Shown: piece after piece, positions 8,550 to 17,022 of the stretch
Layout of the letters: the number at the start of each line of letters is the position of its first letter
Numbering within the stretch: position 1 is the stretch's first letter
Assembly: GCF_030719215.1 (NCBI RefSeq)
Contig: NZ_CP120983.1
Location: 744,001 to 808,000, forward strand
Direction of reading: 5' to 3'
Length of the DNA stretch: 64,000 nucleotides
Source: Streptomyces sp. Alt3
GTDB taxonomy: Bacteria; Actinomycetota; Actinomycetes; Streptomycetales; Streptomycetaceae
Notes under the pieces: generated by a model
Database searches by the model: none
What the model was told of the DNA's origin: nothing
Seen by the model: the letters and a program-made list of their open reading frames with translations, nothing else
Position numbers and translations under genes: made by a program

Positions 8550-9335
8550 CTACTTGCCCGTCTCCCGTTCGTAGGCCTTCAGCACCTCTTCGGTGGGGCC
8601 GTCCATCAGGAGCTCGCCCTTTTCCAGCCACAGGACCCGGTCACAGGTGTCCCTGATGGTCTTGTTGTTGTGGCTGACCAGGAAGACGGTGCCCGCCTCC
8701 TTGCGCAGCTCGCGGATCCGTTCCTCGGACCGGACCCGGAACTTGCGGTCACCGGTGGCCAGCGCCTCGTCGATCATGAGGACGTCGTGGTTCTTGGCGG
8801 CGGCGATCGAGAAGCGCAGCCTGGCCGCCATGCCGGACGAGTACGTCCGCATCGGCAGCGTGATGAAGTCGCCCTTCTCGTTGATCCCCGAGAAGTCCAC
8901 GATGTCCTGGTAGCGCGCGCGGATCTCCTCGCGGCTCATTCCCATTGCGAGACCGCCGAGCACGACGTTGCGCTCACCGGTCAGATCGCTCATCAGGGCC
9001 GCGTTCACGCCGAGCAGCGAGGGCTGGCCGTCCGTGTACACCTTGCCCTGCTCGGTCGGCAGCAGGCCGGCGATGGCCCGCAGCAGGGTGGACTTGCCCG
9101 ATCCGTTGGTGCCGATGAGGCCGATGGCCTGGCCGCGGTAGGCGGTGAAGGAGACACCCCGCACCGCGTGCACCTTGCGCACACCGCGCGGTTCGCCCTT
9201 GCCGCGGCGCATGATCCGGCTCAGTGCCGCAGTGGCGCTGCCCTTGCCCCCGCCCGTGCCGTTGACTCGGTACACGATGTGCACGTCGTCCGCGATCACG
9301 GTGGGAATGTGTCCCTGGGACTTTTCCTCAGCCAC
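8550..9335 (-). CDS. ABC exporter ATPase (TagH/Wzt-like)
   Basis: 261 aa nucleotide-binding subunit of a polysaccharide/teichoic-acid-type ABC-2 exporter. Walker A GTNGSGKST is at 75-83, the signature is YSSGMAARL and Walker B is DVLMIDEAL. The short variant signature and the insertion before the ABC core are typical of TagH/Wzt/RfbE proteins rather than drug pumps. There is no C-terminal carbohydrate-binding extension, so substrate recognition probably lies in lipid or chain features. The GTG start overlaps the permease gene by 8 bp. It is the last gene of the cluster. Confidence 0.88.
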   Translation of the reverse strand: MAEEKSQGHIPTVIADDVHIVYRVNGTGGGKGSATAALSRIMRRGKGEPRGVRKVHAVRGVSFTAYRGQAIGLIGTNGSGKSTLLRAIAGLLPTEQGKVYTDGQPSLLGVNAALMSDLTGERNVVLGGLAMGMSREEIRARYQDIVDFSGINEKGDFITLPMRTYSSGMAARLRFSIAAAKNHDVLMIDEALATGDRKFRVRSEERIRELRKEAGTVFLVSHNNKTIRDTCDRVLWLEKGELLMDGPTEEVLKAYERETGK

Positions 9336-10257
9336 GGCCGTACCGTTCCTCTGCCTTCCAGAAGTACACGAAGCCCACGACGCCCACCACGAGCGCCCAG
9401 GCGAGCCCGACGGCCCAGACGTGCTGCGGCAGGTTCTCGGAACCGTAGCCGTCGATCAGGGCGAAGCGGACCAGGTCCATGTAGATGGCCGCCGGGTTGT
9501 ACTGCAGCACGTCGGCGATCCACTGCGGCTTGTCCTCCAGCATCACGGGGATGGAGAACATGACGCCCGAGCCGTACATCCACGTACGCATGACGAAGGG
9601 CATCAACTGGGCGAGGTCGGGGGTCTTGCTGCCCAGCCGGGCCATGACGAGCGCGAGGCCGGTGTTGAAGACGAACTGCATGGCCAGCGCCGGGATCACG
9701 AGCAGCCAGGAGAGGGCCGGGTAGCTGCCGAAGCCCACCGCCACGGCCACCAGCACGATCATCGAGTACATCAGCTGTTGGAGCTGCTGCAGCGAGAACG
9801 AGACCGGCAGCGACGCGCGGGGGAAGTGCAGCGCCCGGACCAGGCCGAGGTTGCCCGCGATGGAGCGGACCCCCGCCATGACCGAACTCTGGGTGAAGGT
9901 GAAGACGAAGACCCCGGTCACCAGGAACGGGATGAAGACCTCCTGGCTCATCCCCCTGTTGGTGCCGAGGATCAGCCCGAAGATCAAGAAGTAGACCATG
10001 GCGTTGAGCAGCGGCGTGGCCACCTGCCACAGCTGGCCGAGCTTGGCCTGGCTGTACTGCGCGGTCAGCTTGGCCCTCGAGAACGCCAGGATGAAGTGCC
10101 GGCGGCCCCAGAGCTGCCGGATGTACGCGAACAGCCCGGGCCGGGCGCCGCTCACCGTCAGGCCGTACTTGTCGGCCAGCCGGCTCGCGCTCAGGCCCTC
10201 GTCGGCGGACGGCGGGCTGCTCAGGGCAATCCCGCCGTCGTGGGTCGTGTCACTCAC
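9328..10257 (-). CDS. ABC-2 type exporter permease (TagG/Wzm-like)
   Basis: 309 aa integral membrane protein with about six hydrophobic spans after a 60-residue cytoplasmic N-terminus, as in TagG/Wzm permeases that move lipid-linked glycans or teichoic acids across the membrane. It pairs with the overlapping ATPase gene downstream. GTG start at 10257. There is a 107-bp gap before it from the glycosyltransferase, so a second promoter is possible, but direction and theme suggest one functional unit. Confidence 0.86.
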   Translation of the reverse strand: MSDTTHDGGIALSSPPSADEGLSASRLADKYGLTVSGARPGLFAYIRQLWGRRHFILAFSRAKLTAQYSQAKLGQLWQVATPLLNAMVYFLIFGLILGTNRGMSQEVFIPFLVTGVFVFTFTQSSVMAGVRSIAGNLGLVRALHFPRASLPVSFSLQQLQQLMYSMIVLVAVAVGFGSYPALSWLLVIPALAMQFVFNTGLALVMARLGSKTPDLAQLMPFVMRTWMYGSGVMFSIPVMLEDKPQWIADVLQYNPAAIYMDLVRFALIDGYGSENLPQHVWAVGLAWALVVGVVGFVYFWKAEERYGRG

Positions 10258-10364
10258 AGTTAAGAACTCTCGTCTTCACAATGCGCAGCCGGTCGCGGGA
10301 GCGGCCGAGGCGGACAGGGTCCCCGTACGAATGAATACGGCTCATGGTCTCAGAGGAGAGCCTC

Positions 10365-11249
10365 TCAGATCACCGGCGGCCGGCCCAGCCTGGTCAGCCG
10401 CCATACCGTACGCCACCGCATGGGGCGCCGGGGTCCGCAGGGCGTCGTCCAGCCTTCCCGGAAACCCCCGAACCATGCCTTGAGGGCGGGCAGGGAGGGA
10501 CGTCGCACCAGGGTGAGGAGCAGCCAGACCCCGACGTACACGGGGACCAGCGGAGCGGGCAGGTTCCGGCGGGCGAGCCAGACGCGGTTGCGGGCCACCA
10601 TGCGGTGGTAGACCGCGTGCCGCGAGGGGGCGGTGGTGGGGTGGTTGAGCACCATGTCCGCCCGGTACTCGATCATCCAGCCGGCGTCCAGGGCCCGCCA
10701 GGCGAGGTCGGTCTCCTCGTGCGCGTAGAAGAACTCGCCGGGGAGCGGGCCGGCCTCGGCGATCACCTGGCTGCGCACGGCGTTCGCGCCGCCGAGGAAC
10801 GTCGTGACGCGCGACGAGCGCATCGGGTCGGCGGCACGCAGCCGCGGCACGTGCCGCCGCTGGGTGACACCGGTGTCCGGGTCCGCGATGCGGAAGGTGA
10901 CGATACCGAGCTTGGGATCCGCCTCGAACGCCTGCCGGCAGAGTTCGGCGGTGTCGGTGTTCGGCAGGTGCCCGTCGTCGTCGAGGAAGAGCAGTGCGTC
11001 CACGTCGGCCCCGGACGGGCCGAAGGCTTCGATGCCGACGTTGCGGCCGCCCGGGATACCCAGATTCTCGGGCAGCTCGACGGTCCGGACGCCCGGGGGG
11101 ACGTCAGGGACCGGGGCGCCGTTGCCGACGACGACCACCTCGATCCGGTCGCCGTCCTGCCCGGCGACCGAATCGAGAAGGGCGCGCAGTTCGTCGGGGC
11201 GGTTGCCCATGGTGATGATGACCGCGCCGAGTTTCATGGGAGAGCTCAC
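10365..11249 (-). CDS. GT2 family glycosyltransferase
   Basis: 294 aa inverting GT-A glycosyltransferase. The N-terminal Rossmann-like half holds VIITMGNRPDELRALLDSV, ENLGIPGGRNVG and the metal/nucleotide-binding LFLDDDGH (Asp 90-92); an FFYAHEETDLAWR segment matches the acceptor/base region of rhamnosyl/galactofuranosyl-type GT2 enzymes. Start GTG 11249 overlaps the stop of the preceding CDP-alcohol protein (GTGA); ATG 11237 four codons on is an alternative. Within the cluster it would add a sugar to the phosphodiester-containing lipid or polymer. Donor and acceptor are not predictable. Confidence 0.85.
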   Translation of the reverse strand: MSSPMKLGAVIITMGNRPDELRALLDSVAGQDGDRIEVVVVGNGAPVPDVPPGVRTVELPENLGIPGGRNVGIEAFGPSGADVDALLFLDDDGHLPNTDTAELCRQAFEADPKLGIVTFRIADPDTGVTQRRHVPRLRAADPMRSSRVTTFLGGANAVRSQVIAEAGPLPGEFFYAHEETDLAWRALDAGWMIEYRADMVLNHPTTAPSRHAVYHRMVARNRVWLARRNLPAPLVPVYVGVWLLLTLVRRPSLPALKAWFGGFREGWTTPCGPRRPMRWRTVWRLTRLGRPPVI

Positions 11250-12025
11250 TTCAGCCTGCTGGACGCCAGGATCGACACCAGGTGCAGGACGGTCTGGAGA
11301 AGGGCGATGCCGGCCATGACCGCGACCGCGAGACGGCTGAAGAAGAAGTCGTCCCTGACGGTGTCGAGCACGGCCACCACGAGGATCACGAAGGACGCCT
11401 CGATGCCGAGGATCAGCCGGTGGAACTTGAGCGCGCCGGCCGCCCGGCGGGCCAGCGCCATGCCGGAGGAGCGCGGCTCGGACGCGGCCTCCTTGACGGG
11501 CGGAAGCCCGCCCTGGTGGCGCGCGACGCCGACGAGGTCGGTCTCGGCCTTGATCAGGATGGCGCCCAGCGCGGCGAGTGTGCCCAGGAAGGCCCACAGC
11601 CAGTCGATGCGCCCCGGGCCCCACAGGTCGGCGGCACGCAGGCCGAAGCCGACCAGCACCGCCGCGTCACAGAGGTAGGCGGCCACCCGGTCCAGGTAGA
11701 CCCCGCCCAGGGAGTACTGCTTCTTCCACCGGGCCACCTCGCCGTCGACGCAGTCGAACAGCAGGTAGAGCTGGACCGCGACCACGCCGAGGAGCGCGCC
11801 CGGGATGCCCGGGACCAGCAGAGCCGGAGCCGCGAGCACACCGGCGACGGTCATCACGTAGGTCAGCTGGTTGGGCGTGACCTTGGTGGTCACCAGGCGC
11901 CGGGTGATGCGCAGCGAGATCTCGCGCATGTAGAGCCGACCCGCCCAGTGCTCGCCGCTGCGCCGGTCCTTCACACCCGGAGGGTGCACGACCGGGCGGA
12001 GTTCAGCTATGGATGGCTTTTGCAT
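11246..12025 (-). CDS. CDP-alcohol phosphotransferase-family membrane protein lacking the fourth motif aspartate
   Basis: 259 aa membrane protein with several hydrophobic spans and the CDP-alcohol phosphotransferase motif FDCVDGEVAR followed eight residues later by GVYLDRVAA. The family motif is D(x)2DG(x)2AR(x)8G(x)3D(x)3D. Here the first three Asp are present but the fourth, the proposed catalytic base, is Ala. Either the enzyme uses another base nearby (an Asp follows four residues later in AYLCD) or it is a non-catalytic partner of the DUF5941-type protein of the same cluster. Start ATG 12025 overlaps the preceding gene by 23 bp. Confidence 0.82.
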   Translation of the reverse strand: MQKPSIAELRPVVHPPGVKDRRSGEHWAGRLYMREISLRITRRLVTTKVTPNQLTYVMTVAGVLAAPALLVPGIPGALLGVVAVQLYLLFDCVDGEVARWKKQYSLGGVYLDRVAAYLCDAAVLVGFGLRAADLWGPGRIDWLWAFLGTLAALGAILIKAETDLVGVARHQGGLPPVKEAASEPRSSGMALARRAAGALKFHRLILGIEASFVILVVAVLDTVRDDFFFSRLAVAVMAGIALLQTVLHLVSILASSRLK

Positions 12026-13064
12026 AGTCGGCGTACGCGTCCCTGATCTGGTCGGTGGACAGGTTGAGGTGTTCCAGGATCGTGAAGCGTCCCGGGCGCG
12101 TCTGCGGGGCGTAGTCGACCGCCCGCACGAACTCTTCGACGGTGAAGCCGATCTCGTCGGGCAGCACCGGCAGCGCGTGGCGCCGCAGCACGGAAGCCAT
12201 CTGGACGGCCTCCTCGTGGGCGCCCCGCAGGTGCATGGCGAAACAGGCGCCGAGGCCGACCTGCTCCCCGTGGCTGGCCGCGCGCTTCGGGTACAGCAGG
12301 TCGAAGGCGTGGTTGATCTCGTGGCAGGCACCCGAGGCGGGCCGGGAGTCCCCGGCGATCGACATCGAGATGCCGGTGAGGACCAGTCCCTCGGCGAGCA
12401 CCTTGAGGAAGGCGTCGTCGCCGACCCCTCCGGGGTGGCGCAGCACCGCTTCGCCGGCCTGCCGGGCCATGGCCGCCGCGAGCCCGTCGATGTCCTCGCG
12501 GCGGACCTCGTGGGCGAGCTCCCAGTCGGCGACGCAGGAGATGTTGGAGACCGCGTCGCCGACACCGGAGCGCACGTAGCGCGCGGGCGCCTCGCGGATC
12601 ACGTCGAGGTCGATGACCACGGCGATCGGTGTGGGGACCCCGTAGGAGCCCCGCCCGTTGTCGTTGTCCAGGGTCGCGACCGGGGAGCAGAGGCCGTCGT
12701 GCGACAGGTTCGTCGCCACGGCCACCATGGGCATGCCCACGCGCGCCGCGGCGTACTTCGCCACGTCGATGATCTTGCCGCCGCCGAGGCCGACCACGGC
12801 GTCGTAGCGGTTGCCCTTGATGTCGTCCGCGAGCCGCACCGCGGAGTCGATCGTGCCGTCGGCGACCGGGTACCAGTCGGCCCCCGGCAGCACCGGAGCG
12901 AGCCTCTCGCGCAGGGCGCGCCCGGAACCACCGCTGATCGCGATGGCGAGCTTCCCCGAGGCGGAGATCCGCTGGTCGGCGAGGAGACCGGCCAGGTCGT
13001 CCATCGCGCCGCGCCGGATGTCGACGACGACCGGGGACGGGATGAGGCGGGTCAGTACAGGCAC
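12003..13064 (-). CDS. sn-Glycerol-1-phosphate dehydrogenase-like iron/zinc alcohol dehydrogenase
   Basis: 353 aa protein of the dehydroquinate-synthase-like metal alcohol dehydrogenase fold, closest by motif to AraM/EgsA glycerol-1-phosphate dehydrogenases. It has the NAD-binding VVGLGGGKIIDVAK loop, TNLSHDGLCSP, and putative metal ligands in GVGDAVSNIS, HEINHAFD and SHGEQVGLG. It would reduce dihydroxyacetone phosphate or a related keto-phosphate to a polyol phosphate for the neighbouring cytidylyltransferase. Start GTG 13064 has GGGAG 5 nt upstream and overlaps the nucleotidyltransferase end by 13 bp. Substrate identity is inferred. Confidence 0.8.
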   Translation of the reverse strand: MPVLTRLIPSPVVVDIRRGAMDDLAGLLADQRISASGKLAIAISGGSGRALRERLAPVLPGADWYPVADGTIDSAVRLADDIKGNRYDAVVGLGGGKIIDVAKYAAARVGMPMVAVATNLSHDGLCSPVATLDNDNGRGSYGVPTPIAVVIDLDVIREAPARYVRSGVGDAVSNISCVADWELAHEVRREDIDGLAAAMARQAGEAVLRHPGGVGDDAFLKVLAEGLVLTGISMSIAGDSRPASGACHEINHAFDLLYPKRAASHGEQVGLGACFAMHLRGAHEEAVQMASVLRRHALPVLPDEIGFTVEEFVRAVDYAPQTRPGRFTILEHLNLSTDQIRDAYADYAKAIHS

Positions 13065-13789
13065 GCGATCTCCCTGCCCCTGGCGAGGTCGTCGTGGTTG
13101 TCGATCTCCACCCACGTCACCTCGCCGATGGGCGCCACGTCGACGGTGAAGCCACGGTTCACGAGCTCCTGGTAGCCGTCCTCGTAGTAGAGGTCCGGGT
13201 CGCGCTCGAAGGTGGTCCTCAGGGCGTCGGCGAGCTCCTCGGCGGCCTCGGCCTCGATCAGCGTGACGCCGATGTACTCGCCGGTCGCGGTGGCCGGGTC
13301 CATCAGCTTGGTGATCCGCCGGACGCCCTTGCCGTCCTCGGTGATGACCTTCATCTCCTCGTCGGCGAGGGTCTTCACCGCGTCGAGGGCGAGGATGATC
13401 TTCTGGCCCTTGCCGCGGGCGTCCAGGAGGGTCTTCTCGACGGAGACCGGGTGGACGGTGTCGCCGTTGGCGAGGATGACGCCCTTCTTGAGGACCTCAC
13501 GCGCGCACCAGAGGGAGTAGGCGTTGTTCCACTCCTCGGCCTTGTCGTTGTCGATCAGCGTCAGCGTCACGCCGTACTTCGCCTCGAACTCGGCCTTGCG
13601 GGCGTAGACCGCCTCCTTGCGGTAGCCGACGACGACCGCGACCTCGGTGAGTCCGACCTCCGCGAAGTTGGCCAGCGTCAGGTCGAGGACCGTCTTCTCG
13701 CCGTCCACCGGCACCAGGGCCTTGGGCAGCGTGTCCGTGTAGGGACGCAGACGGCGTCCGGCACCGGCAGCCAGTACGAGGCCGATCAT
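13052..13789 (-). CDS. Phosphocholine/inositol-phosphate cytidylyltransferase-like nucleotidyltransferase
   Basis: 245 aa NTP-transferase with the N-terminal signature LVLAAGAGRRLRPYTDTLPKA, followed by NGDTVHPV (metal-binding Asp) and a C-terminal EVTWVEIDNHDDLARG metal-binding segment typical of phosphocholine cytidylyltransferase and IPCT-like enzymes. It should activate an alcohol phosphate as a CDP derivative for the cluster's CDP-alcohol phosphotransferases. ATG overlaps the stop of the upstream gene (ATGA) and has GGAGA at good spacing. Whether CTP or another NTP is used cannot be read from sequence. Confidence 0.85.
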   Translation of the reverse strand: MIGLVLAAGAGRRLRPYTDTLPKALVPVDGEKTVLDLTLANFAEVGLTEVAVVVGYRKEAVYARKAEFEAKYGVTLTLIDNDKAEEWNNAYSLWCAREVLKKGVILANGDTVHPVSVEKTLLDARGKGQKIILALDAVKTLADEEMKVITEDGKGVRRITKLMDPATATGEYIGVTLIEAEAAEELADALRTTFERDPDLYYEDGYQELVNRGFTVDVAPIGEVTWVEIDNHDDLARGREIACLY

Positions 13790-15625
13790 GCGAGTTCTCC
13801 TTCGTCGTGTACGGCGGGGGCCGAGGAGGACACCCAGAAGCGGATGGACTCCACGAGCACCACCAGGGCCACGGCGGCCGCGAGCGCGGTGAGGGCCGTG
13901 GTGAAACCTGAACCGTGGGTCAGCAGGGCGGCGAGTACGGCCACGACCAGGGTCCGGCCCTCGTGTCCGCCGATGACACGCACCAGCCACCTGGGCGGCG
14001 CTCCGGTGCCGCCCCTGATGCGGTACACCGTGTCGTAGTGATGGTAGGCGACGGCCGAAACGAGGCCGAAGGCCGCGGGAACGGCGTGCGGCACGTCACT
14101 GCGGGCGGCCAGCACCAGGATCGTGCAGTACTCGGCGGCCCGGAAGACCGGCGGGACCAGCCAGTCCAGGGCGCCCTTGAGCGGCCGCGAGACGGCCAGT
14201 CCGGAGAAGACCGCGTACACCGCTGCGGCGCCGACGGCCGGCCAGCCGCCGTAGGGCGTGAAGACCGCCGCGCCCACCATCACCAGGGCGCCGAGGAACG
14301 CCAGGAGCGGTGCCGTGAAGCCGCCGCCGGGACGCCGGACCACCGCGGCGACGGCCTGGGCGAGCGGCCCCGAGTCGGCGAGGTCGGCCAGTGCCCCGGC
14401 GGCGCGGTCGGTGCGCTGCGCCTTGCGGGTCAGCGAGCGCAGCAGCCGGCCCGCCGTGGTGTAGCAGGCCGCCAGGGCGCAGCCGACGAGCAGGGCGTAG
14501 AAGACGATGCGGGGGGTGGTCACGGCGGTGAGCACCGCGATCATGGCCCAGCGTTCACCGATGGGCAGGACTATCATCCGGCGCAGCCAGACCGTCCAGC
14601 CGACGCTGTCGAGCTTGTCGGAGAGGGCGGCGGTGGGACTCGTGTTGGACACCGCGTCGTGGTTGGCCTCGTTGAACGAGAAGTCGACGACATGGCGGCA
14701 GGCCTGGAGCACCATCGCGCCGAGCGCCAGGACCCATACGTCGTCGCCTGTGCGGGCGGCGCCGAGTGCCAGGCCGGCGTAGTAGGCGTACTCCTTGGCC
14801 CGGTCGAAGGTGGCGTCCAGCCAGGCGCCCATCGTCGAGTACTGCAGGGAGTACCGGGCGAGCTGCCCGTCGGTGCAGTCCAGGACGAAGGAGAGGAGCA
14901 GGAGCACCCCGGCCGCGACGTATCCGCCACGGGTGCCGGTCGCCGCGCTGCCCGCCGCGATCAGCGCCGTGACGAGCGAGGCCGTCGTGACCTGGTTCGG
15001 GGTGAGGCCCCGGCGTGCGCACCAGCGGGCGATGTAGCGGGAGTACGGGCTGATGAAGTACGTGGTGAAGAAGCCGTCGTGGGCCTTCACCGCGCTGCGC
15101 AGCCGTACGGCCTCGTCGTCCACGGCGGCCACGGCGGCCCGGGCGGTGTTCCGCTCCTCCGGTGCTGTCGGTACCGAGGCGGTGAGCGAACCGAGTTCGG
15201 GGCGCTGCACGGCGGTGCCCTCCGCGTCCAGTGCCACGGCCAGCCCGGCCGGGGACCGTGCGGTCCTCGGTGACGGCGACGGCTTCGGCGCCGGGCGACG
15301 CGACGGGGGCTCCCGCGCCGACGGCGGCCACGGCACGGCGCAGGGCACGGAGCAGGGCCGGCCGGGCCTCGGGCTGCGCGGTGAGCGCCCCGGGGATCGA
15401 CGCGGCGGCGAAACGGGGATCGGTGAGTCCGAGCCTGAGGGCGTGGACGTGCCCGACGAAGCGTGGGTCCACGAGCGCGACGCGCCTGCTCGCGGGGACT
15501 GCGGCGAGCAGCTCGGCTGCCTCGTCGGCGTCGGCTGCGGCAGTCACGTCAAAACCGAGTGACCTCAGATCGTCCTCGAGCGACGACCCGGGTACCGGTG
15601 CACCGGTGAGGATGGCGGTCGACAG
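13786..15625 (-). CDS. DUF5941-type CDP-alcohol phosphotransferase, apparent single-base frameshift, CTG start
   Basis: Large membrane protein with an N-terminal cytoplasmic domain (about 125 aa) and a CDP-alcohol phosphotransferase domain bearing the intact motif LDCTDGQLAR ... GAWLDATFD with all four Asp, followed by further membrane spans. The N-terminal part (beginning STAILTG) and the rest lie in different frames. Removing one base from the GGGG at 15251-15254 gives a continuous 612 aa protein. The best start is CTG 15625, nine nt after AAGGAG; an in-frame stop lies three codons upstream and no ATG or GTG lies between that stop and codon 28 (GTG). It heads the envelope cluster and couples to the nucleotidyltransferase by ATGA. 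It may be a sequencing error or a real lesion. Confidence 0.78.
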
Positions 15626-15852
15626 ACGAACTCACTCCTTGGTGCTGACGGGAACGGCGCGCGGCACAGCGGCCCGGGGGTGGGCCGGCGGCACGTCGGC
15701 TGAGGCTATCGGATGAACGGAAGACCGAGTTCACCACCCGTTTGTGCTCCGTTCGGGCGAATCGGCCATCATGCGGCGCCGTTCGCGATCATCATGGTCG
15801 ATCAACACCTCGCCCCACAAACCGCGTCCGGTCAGCGCATAAGCTGGCGGGT
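15626..15852. promoter_or_regulatory. Divergent promoter region, DUF5941 gene / galE-like gene
   Basis: 227-bp intergenic region between divergently transcribed genes. On the plus side TAAGCT at 15849-15854 region lies too close to the ATG for a leader, so the galE-like mRNA may be short-leadered or leaderless. On the minus side AAGGAG (15635-15640) serves the CTG start. I see no convincing operator. Confidence 0.3.
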
Positions 15853-16839
15853 ATGACGTGGTTGATCACAGGCGGGGCCGGTTACATCGGGGCACATGTG
15901 GCGAAGGCCATGACGGGTGCCGGGGAACAGGTCGTCGTCCTCGACGACCTGTCGACGGGCATCGCGGAGCGGCTGCCCGCGGACGTCACCCTGGTGCGGG
16001 GGTCTGCCTCCGACCGCGCGGTGCTCGACCGGGTCCTGGCGGAGCACGCCGTCACGGGTGTGGTGCACCTGGCGGCGAAGAAGCAGGTCGGTGAGTCCGT
16101 CGAGAAGCCGCTGCTGTACTACCGGGAGAACGTGGCCGGCCTCGCCGTGCTGCTGGAGGCCGTGGTCGCGGCCGGCGTGGAGCGGTTCCTCCTCTCCTCG
16201 TCGGCGGCGGTGTACGGGGTCCCGGACGTGGATCTCATCACCGAGGAGACGCCGTGCGCGCCGATCAACCCGTACGGCGAGACGAAGCTCGCCGGGGAGT
16301 GGCTGGTCCGCGCCACGGGGCGGGCGCACGGAATCTCCACGGCCTGTCTGCGGTACTTCAACGTGGCCGGGGCCGCCGAGCCGGAGCTGGCCGACACGGG
16401 CGTCTCCAATGTCGTCCCGATGTTCTTCGACCGGCTCACACGCGGCGAGGCGCCGCGGATCTTCGGTGACGGCTATCCGACACCGGACGGCACCTGTGTG
16501 CGCGACTACATCCATGTCGCCGACATCGCGGACGCGCACCTCGCCGTCGCCCGGCATCTGGACGGGACCCCGGGCGGCGGCGACCTCACGGTGAACATCG
16601 GCCGGGGAGAGGGCGTGTCCGTGCGCCGTCTCGCCGAGCTGGTGGGCGAGGTCACCGGTCTGCGCACGGAACCCGTGGTCGAAGCGCCGAGGCCCGGGGA
16701 CGCGGCCAGGGCCGTGGCGTCGGCCGGCCGGATGACCGGGCAGCTGGGCTGGACGGCGCGCCGCGGCATGCGCGAGATGGTGGAATCGGCCTGGGAGGGC
16801 TGGTGCCTGCACCACCCCGAGGCCCGCGCCGCCCGGTGA
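15853..16839 (+). CDS. UDP-glucose 4-epimerase family (GalE-like) protein
   Basis: 328 aa extended short-chain dehydrogenase. NAD-binding GGAGYIG is at 7-13, the catalytic Ser lies in SSSAAVYG (about 115-122) and the YxxxK pair is Y141/K145. It interconverts UDP-glucose and UDP-galactose or a related pair. It is divergent from the envelope cluster and might supply its sugar nucleotide. The ATG at 15853 has only GGCGGG upstream, so a leaderless transcript is possible. Chosen over the upstream in-frame ATG because homology begins with MTWLITGGAG. A strong terminator follows. Confidence 0.88.
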   Translation: MTWLITGGAGYIGAHVAKAMTGAGEQVVVLDDLSTGIAERLPADVTLVRGSASDRAVLDRVLAEHAVTGVVHLAAKKQVGESVEKPLLYYRENVAGLAVLLEAVVAAGVERFLLSSSAAVYGVPDVDLITEETPCAPINPYGETKLAGEWLVRATGRAHGISTACLRYFNVAGAAEPELADTGVSNVVPMFFDRLTRGEAPRIFGDGYPTPDGTCVRDYIHVADIADAHLAVARHLDGTPGGGDLTVNIGRGEGVSVRRLAELVGEVTGLRTEPVVEAPRPGDAARAVASAGRMTGQLGWTARRGMREMVESAWEGWCLHHPEARAAR

Positions 16840-16858
16840 GGACCGGCACCTCGACGAG

Positions 16859-16892
16859 GCTCTGACCTGCGGCCGTTTCCGCAGGTCAGAGC
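16859..16892 (+). terminator. Terminator after galE-like gene
   Basis: Perfect 14-bp inverted repeat (arms 16859-16872 and 16879-16892, loop CCGTTT), starting 20 bp past the stop codon. It is the strongest hairpin in this intergenic region. Confidence 0.85.
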
Positions 16893-17022
16893 ACATGACA
16901 ACGGTGTTCAGTGCCGTGTTGCCCGCTACCCCTCCCCCGTAGTTCACTGGCCGCATCGGGCGAGGCACGTCCGCGCTGTCCGAGAGACACGACGGGCATG
17001 ACGGGTATACGGAGGCGTTCGC

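Noticed and set aside
8130..15625. Hopanoid operon and envelope cluster as one transcription unit
   Set aside because: A perfect 10-bp-stem terminator at 8509-8535 and a 300-bp promoter-like region separate them.
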